DNA from: Acanthamoeba sp. SK_2022b
Lineage: Eukaryota; Discosea; Longamoebia; Acanthamoebidae
Reading direction: 5' to 3'
Length of the DNA: 10,808 bases
Assembly: GCA_027943245.1 (NCBI GenBank)
Contig: JANDJZ010001136.1
Coordinates: forward strand, 1-10,808
Program-made: the position numbers and the translations under genes
The notes under the pieces: generated by a model
The model's input: only the letters and a program-made list of their open reading frames with translations
What the model was told of the DNA's origin: nothing
Databases searched by the model: none
Shown: positions 1 to 7,110 of the stretch, piece by piece
Numbering within the stretch: the stretch's first letter is position 1
Layout: each line of letters begins with the position of its first letter

Positions 1-182
1 GCCTCGTCGCGCGACGGCCTGTGGTCGGGAAACACCAGGTCCAGATCAACGGACAGACGCGGCATATCGCGCACGAACAGGTTGATCGCGGTTCCGCCCT
101 TCAGCGCGAACGTGTCATCCACAAACACCAGCGGCGCGACCTGTGTCAACAGGCGCGCAGTGTCGAGATAGGTCTGGTTCAT
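1..182 (-). CDS. abiEii: AbiEii-type nucleotidyltransferase, toxin of a type IV toxin-antitoxin pair (3' part cut by window edge)
   Basis: Only the first 60 codons are inside the window; the gene continues past base 1. The start is the ATG at 182-180, which overlaps the stop codon of the upstream antitoxin gene as ATGA, so translation is probably coupled. Visible motifs fit the nucleotidyltransferase fold of the AbiEii/AbiGii family: K28-G29-G30-T31 (the GG[ST] motif of the nucleotide pocket) and, 15 residues on, S44-V-D46-L-D48 (the metal-binding D-x-D). Family knowledge: AbiEii proteins transfer nucleotides from NTP to RNA targets and halt growth unless opposed by the AbiEi antitoxin; AbiE pairs are known from phage abortive infection and as stabilising modules. 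Whether this copy is active cannot be judged because most of the protein is missing from the window. The family call is firm because motif and genetic context agree. Confidence 0.85.
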   Translation of the reverse strand, partial: MNQTYLDTARLLTQVAPLVFVDDTFALKGGTAINLFVRDMPRLSVDLDLVFPDHRPSRDE

Positions 183-916
183 GGCTTGAGCACCAACAGG
201 CCATCGGCTGATCGAGACACCCAGGGCCGGCCGCTGCCCGTGGGCAGCATGGCCGGATCGAGCCTTGCAGCCCAGGGCAGCGAGCCCTCGCGCCCCAGTT
301 GCAGGCACAGGCGCACGGTCTTGACGCTGGTGCAGCACTGCAGAAGTTCACGCAGCACCTCGGCGCGCAGGCTGTACGCGCTTTCCACCAGCTCCCTGGC
401 TTCCTGCAGCGGCTGGCGCACGCCCACATCGCTCAGAAGCTCCAGCAGCGCACGCTCCGGCGCCGACACCTGTGCGGCCCCGCTGCGTTGTTCGAAGGGC
501 CCGACATGCAGCAAGGCCCCGGGTTGCTCGTCGAACAGCCTCTTGCGGTGGTATTCAGCGGGAAAACGCTCGGTGAACCATGGCGGCAGCTGCCCGGCGG
601 CCCAGCCATACAGCTGCAGCACCGGCTGCTGCGCCACATACTGGCGCATGCCGTACCAGTCCAGCGCCGACTTGCCCCCCACATGCAGGCCCTCCAGGCG
701 GCGCTGCAGCACGCCCAGGCTCGGATGCAGGGCCAGGCTGTCGTTGGGCCGGCAGAAGACCCCCCGCATCAGGCGCTTCAGCCAGCCCGCGCGCACGTAG
801 TGGACAGCCAGGTCTGCGGAGATGCCCAGCCCTGCCAGATCCTGCGAGGTGATGGGTGTGCCCGCAGGCAGCTGCGTGTAGAGCGCGTTTAATTTGCTTG
901 CCCCGGTCGTAGTCAT
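179..916 (-). CDS. abiEi: AbiEi-family antitoxin and transcriptional autorepressor
   Basis: The protein has 245 residues. The N-terminus (about 20-60) reads as a winged helix-turn-helix (TSQDLAGLGIS..AVHYVRAGWLKRLMRGVF), expected to bind the operon's own promoter. The middle holds the G81-K-S-A-L-D-W-Y-G89 stretch and the C-terminal domain the S151-A-P-E-R-A-L-L-E-L-L161 stretch, both typical of AbiEi. Known role of the family: it neutralises AbiEii without forming a stable complex and represses abiE transcription by binding paired inverted repeats. I chose the ATG at 916; the frame stays open back to a TTG at 994, but that would run through the predicted -10 and operator and adds residues unlike the family. 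The ribosome binding site before 916 is weak. The stop TGA shares ATGA with the toxin start. The gene is complete and in frame. Confidence 0.86.
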   Translation of the reverse strand: MTTTGASKLNALYTQLPAGTPITSQDLAGLGISADLAVHYVRAGWLKRLMRGVFCRPNDSLALHPSLGVLQRRLEGLHVGGKSALDWYGMRQYVAQQPVLQLYGWAAGQLPPWFTERFPAEYHRKRLFDEQPGALLHVGPFEQRSGAAQVSAPERALLELLSDVGVRQPLQEARELVESAYSLRAEVLRELLQCCTSVKTVRLCLQLGREGSLPWAARLDPAMLPTGSGRPWVSRSADGLLVLKP

Positions 917-923
917 GCTGCGA
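907..923. promoter_or_regulatory. Second, degenerate AbiEi operator candidate over the abiEi start codon
   Basis: TCGTAGT, three bases, then GCTGCGA. It matches the perfect element at 971-987 (TCGTAGT, three bases, ACTACGA) in arm length, spacing and 12 of 14 arm bases. The two elements start 64 bp apart, about six helical turns, so they would face the same side of the DNA. It overlaps the abiEi ATG (916-914), so part of the match is constrained by coding and could be chance. Confidence 0.35.
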
Positions 924-968
924 TTCAAGCACTTATTCCAAACACGGGCAACTTTGATATTTCCTTCT

Positions 969-989
969 AATCGTAGTTCTACTACGATT
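969..989. promoter_or_regulatory. Perfect 9-bp inverted repeat, AbiEi operator candidate
   Basis: The arms AATCGTAGT (969-977) and ACTACGATT (981-989) are perfect reverse complements separated by TCT. The element covers the predicted -10 hexamer of the abiE promoter. AbiEi proteins are known to autoregulate through inverted repeats upstream of the operon; that this is the binding site is inference from position and symmetry. Confidence 0.55.
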
Positions 990-1004
990 TTCAATACTTT
1001 TCAA
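976..1004 (-). promoter_or_regulatory. Predicted sigma-70 promoter of the abiE operon
   Basis: On the minus strand, -35 TTGAAA (1004-999), a 17-bp spacer and -10 TAGAAC (981-976). Each hexamer matches consensus at four or more positions, the spacing is ideal, and this is a locally AT-rich island in GC-rich DNA. The -10 lies inside the inverted repeat at 969-989, which would allow repression by occlusion. It is predicted from sequence only. Confidence 0.42.
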
Positions 1005-1076
1005 AATTTCATGGCGACATGCATCGGTACTGGTCCATGCCGATGGGTACGGCGCCAAAGCGGACGCCGCGCATGC

Positions 1077-1805
1077 TCAGGCCGCCCGCCGCGCCGTCGC
1101 AAACAGCCCGCTGCGCAGCGCTTCCAGGTCGAGCACGCGCAGGCCGCCGTACTCCACGACGATGGCGTTTTCGCGCTGCAGCACGGACAGCGCCTCGTTG
1201 ACGCGCTGGCGTGACAGGCCCACCAGGTAGGCCAGCTCCTGCTGGGTGATGCGCAGCACCTCGCCGACGCCGGGATACAGCAGCGGGTGAAAGAGCGCGG
1301 CCAGGCTGCGGGCCACGCGCAGGTCGGGGTTGGTGAGGCGGTCGATTTCGCGGGCCGAGATGAACTGGCCCAGGCGCTCGTTGAGCTGGCTCATGACGAA
1401 GCGGTTGAAGCCGATGGAGTGGTCCAGCAGCCAGTGGAAGGTGTCGATGGGCAGGCCGGCGACCACGCTTTTGCGGATGGCCTGCACGTTGTAGCGGTAG
1501 GGCTCGCGCTTGACGGCCGTGCCCTCGCCGAACCAGCCGCCCGGAGGCAGGCCGGCCAGCGTCATGCTGGCGCCATCGGCGCCATCGGTGTTCATCTTGA
1601 GCAGGCCTTCGACCACGCCGAACCAGTAGGTGGGCGCGCGGCCGGTGCGGCAGACGTAGTCGCCGGACTGTGCGTCGCCGACGACCAGCGCCTTGTGCGC
1701 GCGCTCGCGCTCGGCGGGCTGGAGCAGGGCCAGCCAGGGAATGCCATCGAGTTCCTCGGGTCGGGGCGCACGGCGGCGCTGGTGCAGTGACAGTTCTTGG
1801 CTCAT
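1077..1805 (-). CDS. Crp/Fnr-family transcriptional regulator
   Basis: The protein has 242 residues. Residues about 20-130 form a cyclic-nucleotide-binding-type beta roll, with G90-W-F-G93-E94-G as the phosphate-cassette turn and R104 where CRP has Arg82; the following residue is Tyr instead of Ser, so cAMP binding is doubtful. A long dimerisation helix follows (about 131-165), then a helix-turn-helix at 186-212 with recognition helix S198-R-Q-R-V-N-E-A-L. This differs from CRP (R-E-x-x-x-R) and from FNR (E-x-x-S-R). There is one cysteine (C52), so it cannot carry an FNR-type Fe-S cluster. The start is the ATG at 1805; the frame is open to 2015 but the extra 70 residues look like untranslated DNA. 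It is divergent from the acyl-CoA ligase/ABC cassette, the usual position for a local regulator. The effector is unknown. The 160 bp between this gene and abiEi hold a weak hairpin (1022-1045) with no T-run. Confidence 0.9.
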   Translation of the reverse strand: MSQELSLHQRRRAPRPEELDGIPWLALLQPAERERAHKALVVGDAQSGDYVCRTGRAPTYWFGVVEGLLKMNTDGADGASMTLAGLPPGGWFGEGTAVKREPYRYNVQAIRKSVVAGLPIDTFHWLLDHSIGFNRFVMSQLNERLGQFISAREIDRLTNPDLRVARSLAALFHPLLYPGVGEVLRITQQELAYLVGLSRQRVNEALSVLQRENAIVVEYGGLRVLDLEALRSGLFATARRAA

Positions 1806-2125
1806 GGAGTCGCGGCGAGGGTGCGCGGATGAATCAACAAAACCACCCAAGCATTGCCCGAGGCCAGTGGCTGGCGTGAGCGGGATTTCCAGAAGGACGG
1901 CGACCCGCTGCGAACGGGCTGGAGCGCAAGCCCCCCAACGGCCAATGAGACCGTTTTGGCACCATTTGTTACGGCGCGTTTTCCCGATGATGAGTTTCCC
2001 GAAGATTGTCGTCAAACAGACACCACGGCGTCAAAGCCAGTCCTACGATGCAGTCCAAGCCGGTGGGTCTCAGCCTGGGCATTTGCACCACGCGGCCACC
2101 ATCCACGAACAACCAAGGACATGGA
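1806..2125. promoter_or_regulatory. Divergent intergenic region between the regulator and the ligase/transporter operon
   Basis: About 320 bp with no credible gene. It should carry the promoters of both flanking transcription units. I found no convincing sigma-70 or sigma-54 pair in either direction and no full CRP or FNR box. The clearest structure is a nest of two overlapping inverted repeats: AACGG (1937-1941) with CCGTT (1951-1955), and GCCAA (1941-1945) with TTGGC (1956-1960). A TTGGCA at 1956-1961 resembles a -35 element but has no good -10 partner. At the right end AAGGA (2115-2119) is the ribosome binding site for the ATG at 2126. Confidence 0.5.
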
Positions 2126-2680
2126 ATGACGACCACGTTCCCGCACCTGCTGCTCCAGCATGCTGCCCAGCGCCCACAGGCACCGGCGCTGCGCGAGAAG
2201 GAATACGGCATCTGGCAGACCTGGAGCTGGAGCGAGGCCGCGCAGACCGTGCGCCACATGGCCTGCGGCCTGGCGGCGCTGGGCCTGGCACGCGGCCAGA
2301 ATCTGGCCTTCATCAGCGACAACCGGCCCCATGTCTACATGGGCTTCCTGGCCGTGCAGGCGCTGGGCGCCGTGCCGATCCCGCTGTACCAGGACGCGGT
2401 GGCGGCCGAGATGCGCTTCGTCATCGAGGATGCCGAGATCGACTTCGCCTTCGCCGAGAACCAGGAGCAGGTGGACAAGCTGCTGGAGGTGCGCGAGAGC
2501 GTCCGCGGCCTGGGCCACATCATCTATGACGACCCGCGCGGCCTGCGCCACTACGACCAGCCGGGGCTGATCAGCACCGAGGCGCTGCTGCAAAAGGGCA
2601 AGGAATGGGAGGCCGCCCACCCGGGCGCCTGGGATGCCATGCTGGCGGCGCTGTCGCCCGACGACGTGTCCGTCATCCTC

Positions 2681-2716
<36 letters not shown>

Positions 2717-4063
2717 TGCCAGACCCACCGCAGCTTTGGCGAGTCGGCACGCGGCGGTGTGCAGGTGGACCGCCTGGGCCCTGGCGACAACGTGATCTCC
2801 TACCTGCCTCCGGCCTGGGTGGGCGACCACCTGTTTTCCTTCGCGCAGTGGCTGGTGGCGGGCTTCACCATCAACTGCCCGGAGTCGGCCTCGACCGTGT
2901 CCATCGACCTGCGCGAGATCGGCCCCAGCTACTACTTCGCGCCGCCGCGCATCTTCGAGGGCATGCTGACTTCGGTGTCCATCCGCATGGAGGATGCCGC
3001 GCCGTTCAAGCAGTGGATGTACGGCCGCGCCATGGCCGTGGCGCGGCGCGTGGGATCGGACATCCTGGACGGCAAGAAGGTGGGCGCGCTGGACCGCCTG
3101 AAGTACGCGCTGGGCGACCTGTGCATCTACGGCCCGCTGCGCAATGCCATGGGCCTGTCGCGCATCCGCGTGGCCTATACGGCGGGCGCGGCCATCGGGC
3201 CCGAGCTGTTCCGCTTCTTCCGCTCCATCGGCATCAATCTCAAGCAGCTCTACGGCCAGACCGAGACCTGCGCCTATGTGTGCATACAGCGCGACGGGCA
3301 GGTGGAGCTGAGCAGCGTGGGCCAGGCCGCACCGGGCATCGAGCTGAAGATCGCCGACAACGGCGAGGTGCTGCTCAAGGGCGTGTCCGTGCTCAAGGAG
3401 TACTACAAGCGCCCCGACGCCACGGCCGAGGTGGTGGATGCCGACGGCTGGTTCCACACGGGCGATGCCGGCGTGATCGACGCCAGCGGGCAGCTGCGCA
3501 TCATCGACCGCGCCAAGGACGTGGGCAAGACCAGCCGGGGCGCCATGTTCGCGCCCAACTACATCGAGAACAAGCTCAAGTTCTTCCCCCAGATCAAGGA
3601 GGCCGTGTGCTTCGGCCACGGTCGCGACCAGGTCTGCGCCTTCATCAACATCGACTACGAGGCCGTGGGCAACTGGGCCGAGCGCCAGGGCCTGCCCTAC
3701 GGCGGCTATGTGGACCTGGCATCGAAGGCCAAGGTGCTGGAGATGGTGGCCGACTGCGTGGCCCAGGTGAACGCCGACCTGGCCGCCGAAGCCGGCATGG
3801 CCGACACGCAGGTGGCGCGCTTCCTGGTGCTGCACAAGGAGCTGGACCCCGACGACGACGAGCTGACCCGCACGCGCAAGGTGCGCCGAGGCTTCATCGC
3901 CGACAAGTACGGCGTGCTGGTCGATGCGCTGTACACGGGCAAGCGCGAGCAGTTCATCGAGACCCAGGTCAAGTTCGAGGACGGCCGCACCGGCAGCGTC
4001 AGCGCCACGCTGTCCATCATCGATGCCAAAACCCATTCGGTGGCTGCCACCGCCAGGGCCTGA
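2126..4063 (+). CDS. AMP-forming acyl-CoA synthetase (long-chain fatty-acid-CoA ligase type)
   Basis: The protein has 645 residues of the ANL adenylate-forming superfamily, COG1022-like. It converts a carboxylic acid, ATP and CoA to an acyl-CoA, AMP and PPi. All core motifs are present in order: the phosphate loop Y186-TSGTTGKPKG-V197, the YGQTE motif at 376-380, G441-W-F-H-T-G-D447 (ribose-binding Asp), the linker D461-R-A-K-D465, and a C-terminal L580-T-R-T-R-K585-V-R-R that holds the likely catalytic lysine. No signal peptide or membrane helix is seen, so it is cytoplasmic or membrane-peripheral. The start ATG at 2126 has AAGGA six bases upstream; the open frame back to 2006 is intergenic. 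It is the first gene of the cassette, with a 14-nt gap to livG. Context suggests it traps the imported acid as a CoA ester; chain length or aromatic preference cannot be read from sequence. The family is certain, the substrate unknown. Confidence 0.93.
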
Positions 4064-4077
4064 CCGGAGCCGCTGAC

Positions 4078-4863
4078 ATGACCCACAAGAAGATCGGCGA
4101 TGTCATCCTCGACATCAAGAACATCAGCCTGCGCTTCGGCGGGGTGAAGGCGCTGACGGACATCTCGTTCGATGTGCGCGAGCACGAGATCCGCTCCATC
4201 ATCGGCCCCAACGGCGCAGGCAAGAGTTCGATGCTCAACTGCATCAACGGCGTGTACACCCCGTCCGAGGGATCGATCACCTTCCGGGGCAAGACCTTCA
4301 GCCACATGAACAGCCGCCAGGTGGCCGAGATGGGCGTGGCGCGCACCTTCCAGAACCTGGCGCTGTTCAAGGGCATGAGCGTGATCGACAACATCATGAC
4401 CGGCCGCAACCTGCAGATCAAAAGCGGCATCCTGATGCAGGCCCTGCGCCTGGGCCCGGCCCAGCGCGAGGAGATCCGCCACCGCGAGTTCGTCGAGCAC
4501 ATCATCGACTTCCTGGAGATCCAGGCCTACCGCAAGACCCCCGTGGGCCAGCTGCCCTACGGTCTGCAAAAGCGCGTGGACCTGGGCCGCGCCCTGGCCA
4601 TGCAGCCGCAGGTGCTGCTGCTGGACGAGCCCATGGCCGGCATGAACGTGGAGGAAAAGCAGGACATGTGCCGCTTCATCCTCGATGTGAACGACGAGTT
4701 CGGCTCCACCATCGTGCTGATCGAGCACGACATGGGCGTGGTCATGGACATCAGCGACCGCGTCGTGGTGCTGGACTACGGCAAGAAGATCGGCGACGGC
4801 GCACCCGACGAGGTGCGCCAGAACGAAGACGTGATCCGCGCTTACCTTGGCACAGGCCATTGA
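4078..4863 (+). CDS. livG: LivG-type ABC transporter ATP-binding protein
   Basis: The protein has 261 residues, the usual length for LivG ATPases of the HAAT (hydrophobic amino acid/carboxylate) uptake family. It has Walker A G43-PNGAGKS-S51, Q-loop Gln92 (TFQN), signature region L159-PYGLQKR165, Walker B with D183-E184 (LLLDEP), a D-loop-like AGMN, and switch His217 (IEHDMG). The signature LPYGLQ departs from LSGGQ, but LivG proteins often read LxYGxQ, so it is probably functional. It would pair with the LivF subunit encoded at 8609-9442 to power the LivH/LivM channel. The start ATG at 4078 has GGAG nine bases upstream, and the gene is 14 nt after the ligase stop and 10 nt before livH, so it is surely co-transcribed. 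The liv name states the family and not that leucine is the cargo. Confidence 0.95.
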   Translation: MTHKKIGDVILDIKNISLRFGGVKALTDISFDVREHEIRSIIGPNGAGKSSMLNCINGVYTPSEGSITFRGKTFSHMNSRQVAEMGVARTFQNLALFKGMSVIDNIMTGRNLQIKSGILMQALRLGPAQREEIRHREFVEHIIDFLEIQAYRKTPVGQLPYGLQKRVDLGRALAMQPQVLLLDEPMAGMNVEEKQDMCRFILDVNDEFGSTIVLIEHDMGVVMDISDRVVVLDYGKKIGDGAPDEVRQNEDVIRAYLGTGH

Positions 4864-4873
4864 GGGGACTGAC

Positions 4874-5803
4874 ATGGGATTTTTTCTGGAAACCTTGTTC
4901 GGCGGCCTCATGGTGGGCACGCTGTACGCGCTGATCGCCATCGGCTTCGTGCTGATCTTCAAGGCCTCGGGCGTGTTCAACTTCGCCCAGGGCGCGATGG
5001 TGCTGTTCTCGGCCCTGGCCATGGCGCGCTTTTCCGAGTGGATCCCGAAGTGGATCGGCATGGAGCCGGGCTGGTTCACCAACCTGCTGGCCATCTGCGT
5101 GTCGCTGGCCATCATGGTGGTCGTGGCCTGGGTGATCGAGCGGCTGGCGCTGCGCCACCTGGTCAACCAGGAGCCCATCACGCTCTTGATGGCCACGCTG
5201 GGCATCGCCTACCTGCTCGACGGACTGGGCCCGATGATCTTCGGCAGCGCCGTCTACAGCATCAACGTGGGCATGCCCAAGGACCCCATGTTCATCCTCG
5301 ACGGCCTGTTCGAGGGCGGCGTGCTGCTGAGCCAGGAAGACCTGTATGCGGCCTGCATCGCCGCGCTGCTGGTGGCCGCGCTCAGCGTGTTCTTCCAGAA
5401 GACCAAGACCGGCCGCGCGCTGCGCGCCGTGGCCGACGACCACCAGGCGGCGCAGTCCATCGGCATCCCGCTGTCGCGCATCTGGGTCATCGTCTGGTCG
5501 GTGGCCGGCGGCGTGGCCCTGGTGGTGGGCATCATCTGGGGCTCCAAGCTGGGCGTGCAGTACTCGCTGTCGCTGGTGGCCCTGAAGGCCCTGCCCGTGG
5601 TGATCCTGGGCGGCCTGACCTCGCTGCCCGGCGCCATCATCGGCGGCCTGATCATCGGCGTGGGCGAGAAGCTCTCCGAGGTCTACCTGGGCCCCATGGT
5701 CGGCGGCGGCATCGAGACCTGGTTCGCCTACGGCCTGGCCCTGTGCTTCCTGCTCGTGCGGCCCCAGGGGCTGTTCGGCGACAAAATCATTGATCGCGTT
5801 TGA
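4874..5803 (+). CDS. livH: LivH-type ABC transporter permease
   Basis: The protein has 309 residues and is very hydrophobic, with about eight membrane segments. It opens with the family hallmark GGLMVGTLYALIAIGF (10-25) and S32-GVFNFAQG40. The cytoplasmic coupling loop that contacts the ATPases is T177-K-T-G-R-A-L-R-A-V-A-D-D-H (to about 199), followed by a glycine-rich segment (L245-GGLTSLPGAIIGG) and a C-terminal R296-P-Q-G-L-F typical of LivH. It forms half of the inner-membrane channel together with LivM. The start ATG at 4874 has a strong GAGGGG seven bases upstream. It follows livG by 10 nt and precedes livM by 20 nt. Confidence 0.95.
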   Translation: MGFFLETLFGGLMVGTLYALIAIGFVLIFKASGVFNFAQGAMVLFSALAMARFSEWIPKWIGMEPGWFTNLLAICVSLAIMVVVAWVIERLALRHLVNQEPITLLMATLGIAYLLDGLGPMIFGSAVYSINVGMPKDPMFILDGLFEGGVLLSQEDLYAACIAALLVAALSVFFQKTKTGRALRAVADDHQAAQSIGIPLSRIWVIVWSVAGGVALVVGIIWGSKLGVQYSLSLVALKALPVVILGGLTSLPGAIIGGLIIGVGEKLSEVYLGPMVGGGIETWFAYGLALCFLLVRPQGLFGDKIIDRV

Positions 5804-5823
5804 CCGTTACGGAGAACCTGCAC

Positions 5824-6888
5824 ATGTTTTATCGTGAGAACGGTCAATTCAAGACGACCTACGCATCCGACCAGCAGATCTTCGGCGTCGCCCAGGACCG
5901 CTGGGCCATCGTGGCGCTGCTGGCCGTCGCCTTCCTGGTGATTCCCTTCAGCGTCAGCGACTACACCTTCCAGGCCGTGCTGATCCCCTTCCTGATCATG
6001 TCGCTGGCGGCGCTGGGGCTGAACATCCTGGTCGGCTACTGCGGCCAGATCTCTCTGGGAACGGGCGCCTTCATGGCCGTGGGCGCCTATGCGGCCTACA
6101 ACCTGCAGGTGCGTTTCGAGGGCATGCCGCTGCTGGTGGCCCTGATCGGTGGCGGCGTGCTGGCCATGGTCTTCGGCGTGATCTTCGGCCTGCCCAGCCT
6201 GCGCATCCGCGGCCTGTACCTGGCCGTGGCCACGCTGGCCGCCCAGTTCTTCGTGGACTGGCTGACCAGCCGCGCCGCCTGGGTGACGAACAACTCCTCC
6301 TCGGGCTCGGTGAGCGCAGGTCCGCTGTCCATCATGGGCTGGAAGATCGACACGCCCATGGAGAAGTACCTGCTGTGCCTGGGCATCCTGTGCCTGCTGG
6401 GCCTGGCCGCCAAGAACCTGGTGCGCGGCGCCATCGGCCGCGAATGGATGGCCATGCGCGACATGGACGTGGCCGCCAGCGTGATCGGCATCCGCCCGAC
6501 CTACGCCAAGCTCAGCGCCTTTGCCGTGAGCAGCTTCATCGTCGGCGTGGCCGGCGCGCTGTGGGGCTTCGTACACCTGGGTGCCTGGGAGCCTGCGGCC
6601 TTCAGCCTGGACCGCTCGCTGCAGCTGCTGTTCATGATCATCATCGGCGGCCTGGGTTCGGTGGTCGGCAGCATCTTCGGCGCGGCCTTCTTCGTGCTGC
6701 TGCCGCTGCTGCTCACCCAGGTGCCTCACTGGCTGGGCCTGCCGCTGTCCACGGCCACGGCGACCTACCTGGAGCACATGATCTTCGGTGCGCTGATCGT
6801 GTTCTTCCTGATCGTGGAGCCGCACGGACTCGCGAAGCTGTGGGCAACGGCAAGGCAAAAGCTTCGCGTCTGGCCCTTCCCGCATTGA
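5824..6888 (+). CDS. livM: LivM-type ABC transporter permease
   Basis: The protein has 354 residues. After a polar, probably cytoplasmic N-terminus of about 25 residues come roughly eight to ten membrane segments. Family marks are G65-LNILVGYCGQISLGTGAF (to about 83), L127-R-I-R-G-L-Y-L-A-V-A-T-L-A, the coupling loop G202-A-I-G-R-E-W-M-A-M-R-D-M-D to I223, and I273-I-G-G-L-G-S-V-V-G. It is the second channel half of the importer. The start is the ATG at 5824 with GGAG nine bases upstream; a TTG at 5800 in the same frame overlaps livH and lacks a site. After the stop, the next 230 bp carry repeat copy 1 and the promoter of the binding-protein gene, so the compact part of the operon ends here. 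Confidence 0.95.
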   Translation: MFYRENGQFKTTYASDQQIFGVAQDRWAIVALLAVAFLVIPFSVSDYTFQAVLIPFLIMSLAALGLNILVGYCGQISLGTGAFMAVGAYAAYNLQVRFEGMPLLVALIGGGVLAMVFGVIFGLPSLRIRGLYLAVATLAAQFFVDWLTSRAAWVTNNSSSGSVSAGPLSIMGWKIDTPMEKYLLCLGILCLLGLAAKNLVRGAIGREWMAMRDMDVAASVIGIRPTYAKLSAFAVSSFIVGVAGALWGFVHLGAWEPAAFSLDRSLQLLFMIIIGGLGSVVGSIFGAAFFVLLPLLLTQVPHWLGLPLSTATATYLEHMIFGALIVFFLIVEPHGLAKLWATARQKLRVWPFPH

Positions 6889-6893
6889 TATGA

Positions 6894-7001
6894 CACCCCC
6901 TGAGTCGCTTCGCGCCTTCCCCCTCTCTACTCGCTACGCGAGGGAGGGGGACGACACCCTCGGTGCGGGGCGGCCCTTCCTCGGTGTCCCTGACCTGGGG
7001 C
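6894..7001 (+). repeat. Structured intergenic repeat, copy 1 (REP/BIME-like)
   Basis: A 108-bp element shared with 8426-8534 in the same orientation, with six substitutions and one indel; the 52 bases after the central hairpin are identical. It begins CACCCCCTGAG and ends near TGGGGC. The core hairpin has outer stem CCCCCTC (6919-6925) with GAGGGGG (6944-6950) and inner stem CTCGC (6930-6934), loop TAC, GCGAG (6938-6942). ACACC/GGTGT arms lie further on. It has no open frame or T-tract. It sits between livM and the binding-protein gene, where it could attenuate or protect transcripts. I associate such repeats with Comamonadaceae genomes, from memory. Confidence 0.85.
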
Positions 7002-7027
7002 TCGCCAGTTCCACAGATGGCGCCAGG

Positions 7028-7042
7028 AAACATGGAATGTTT
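7028..7042. promoter_or_regulatory. Short perfect inverted repeat before the SBP promoter
   Basis: The arms AAACAT (7028-7033) and ATGTTT (7037-7042) are separated by GGA. Symmetry is perfect over 6 bp and it abuts the FNR-like box at 7041-7054 with a two-base overlap. It could be a second regulator's operator competing with the activator, or chance; there is no independent support. Confidence 0.25.
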
Positions 7043-7082
7043 GATTCTGATCGAGACAGGGCGCCACAGAGTGCCGGATAAC
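7041..7082 (+). promoter_or_regulatory. Predicted FNR-type class II promoter of the substrate-binding protein gene
   Basis: The box TTGAT-N4-ATCGA (7041-7054) matches the FNR consensus TTGAT-N4-ATCAA at 9 of 10 positions. It is followed by exactly 22 bp and a -10-like GATAAC (7077-7082, four of six). That puts the box centre at -41.5 from a start near 7089, the standard class II geometry, and the lack of a proper -35 fits activator dependence. The leader would be about 30 nt with the AGGAG site. The spacing makes chance less likely, but no experiment is visible. The neighbouring Crp/Fnr regulator lacks FNR's recognition residues, so the activator may be encoded elsewhere. Confidence 0.45.
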
Positions 7083-7083
7083 C

Positions 7084-7110
7084 GGGGAATCTTCCCCAGC
7101 CAACTAGGAG
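7084..7110 (+). promoter_or_regulatory. Leader hairpin and strong ribosome binding site of the SBP gene
   Basis: GGGGAA (7084-7089), loop TC, TTCCCC (7092-7097) forms a perfect 6-bp stem. It is followed by AGGAG (7106-7110) eight bases before the ATG at 7119, the site that fixes the start. If transcription begins near 7089, only read-through RNA from upstream would contain the full hairpin. Confidence 0.5.

Noticed and set aside
1022..1045. CATCGG/CCGATG hairpin downstream of the Crp/Fnr gene as a terminator
   Set aside because: A 6-bp stem with a 12-base loop and no T-run on the minus strand does not meet the intrinsic-terminator pattern.
1957..1972. TGGCAC as a sigma-54 -24 element
   Set aside because: No GC dinucleotide at the required -12 spacing; the bases there are TA.
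1806..2015. N-terminal extension of the Crp/Fnr regulator by 70 codons
   Set aside because: The extension has no family similarity I recognise, and regulators of this type normally start close to the M-S-Q-E-L position at 1805.
2121..2129. Two-codon frame ATG-GAA-TGA overlapping the ligase start codon
   Set aside because: The Shine-Dalgarno AAGGA ends only one base before 2121 but six before 2126, so the mini-frame is unlikely to be translated.
2012..4036. 674-codon open frame on the minus strand, antisense to the acyl-CoA synthetase
   Set aside because: It is a GC-bias artefact: composition dominated by His, Ala, Gly, Leu and Val with no domain, and it lies exactly opposite a gene with complete ANL motifs.
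2605..4077. Long upstream extension of the livG reading frame
   Set aside because: It is the shifted frame of the ligase gene, rich in Arg, Gly and Pro. The LivG domain begins right after the ATG at 4078, which has its own ribosome binding site.
5728..6885. 385-codon minus-strand open frame opposite livM, and similar frames opposite livG/livH, the SBP and PaaK-like genes
   Set aside because: They have no recognisable domain, a skewed composition, and full overlap with well-supported genes.
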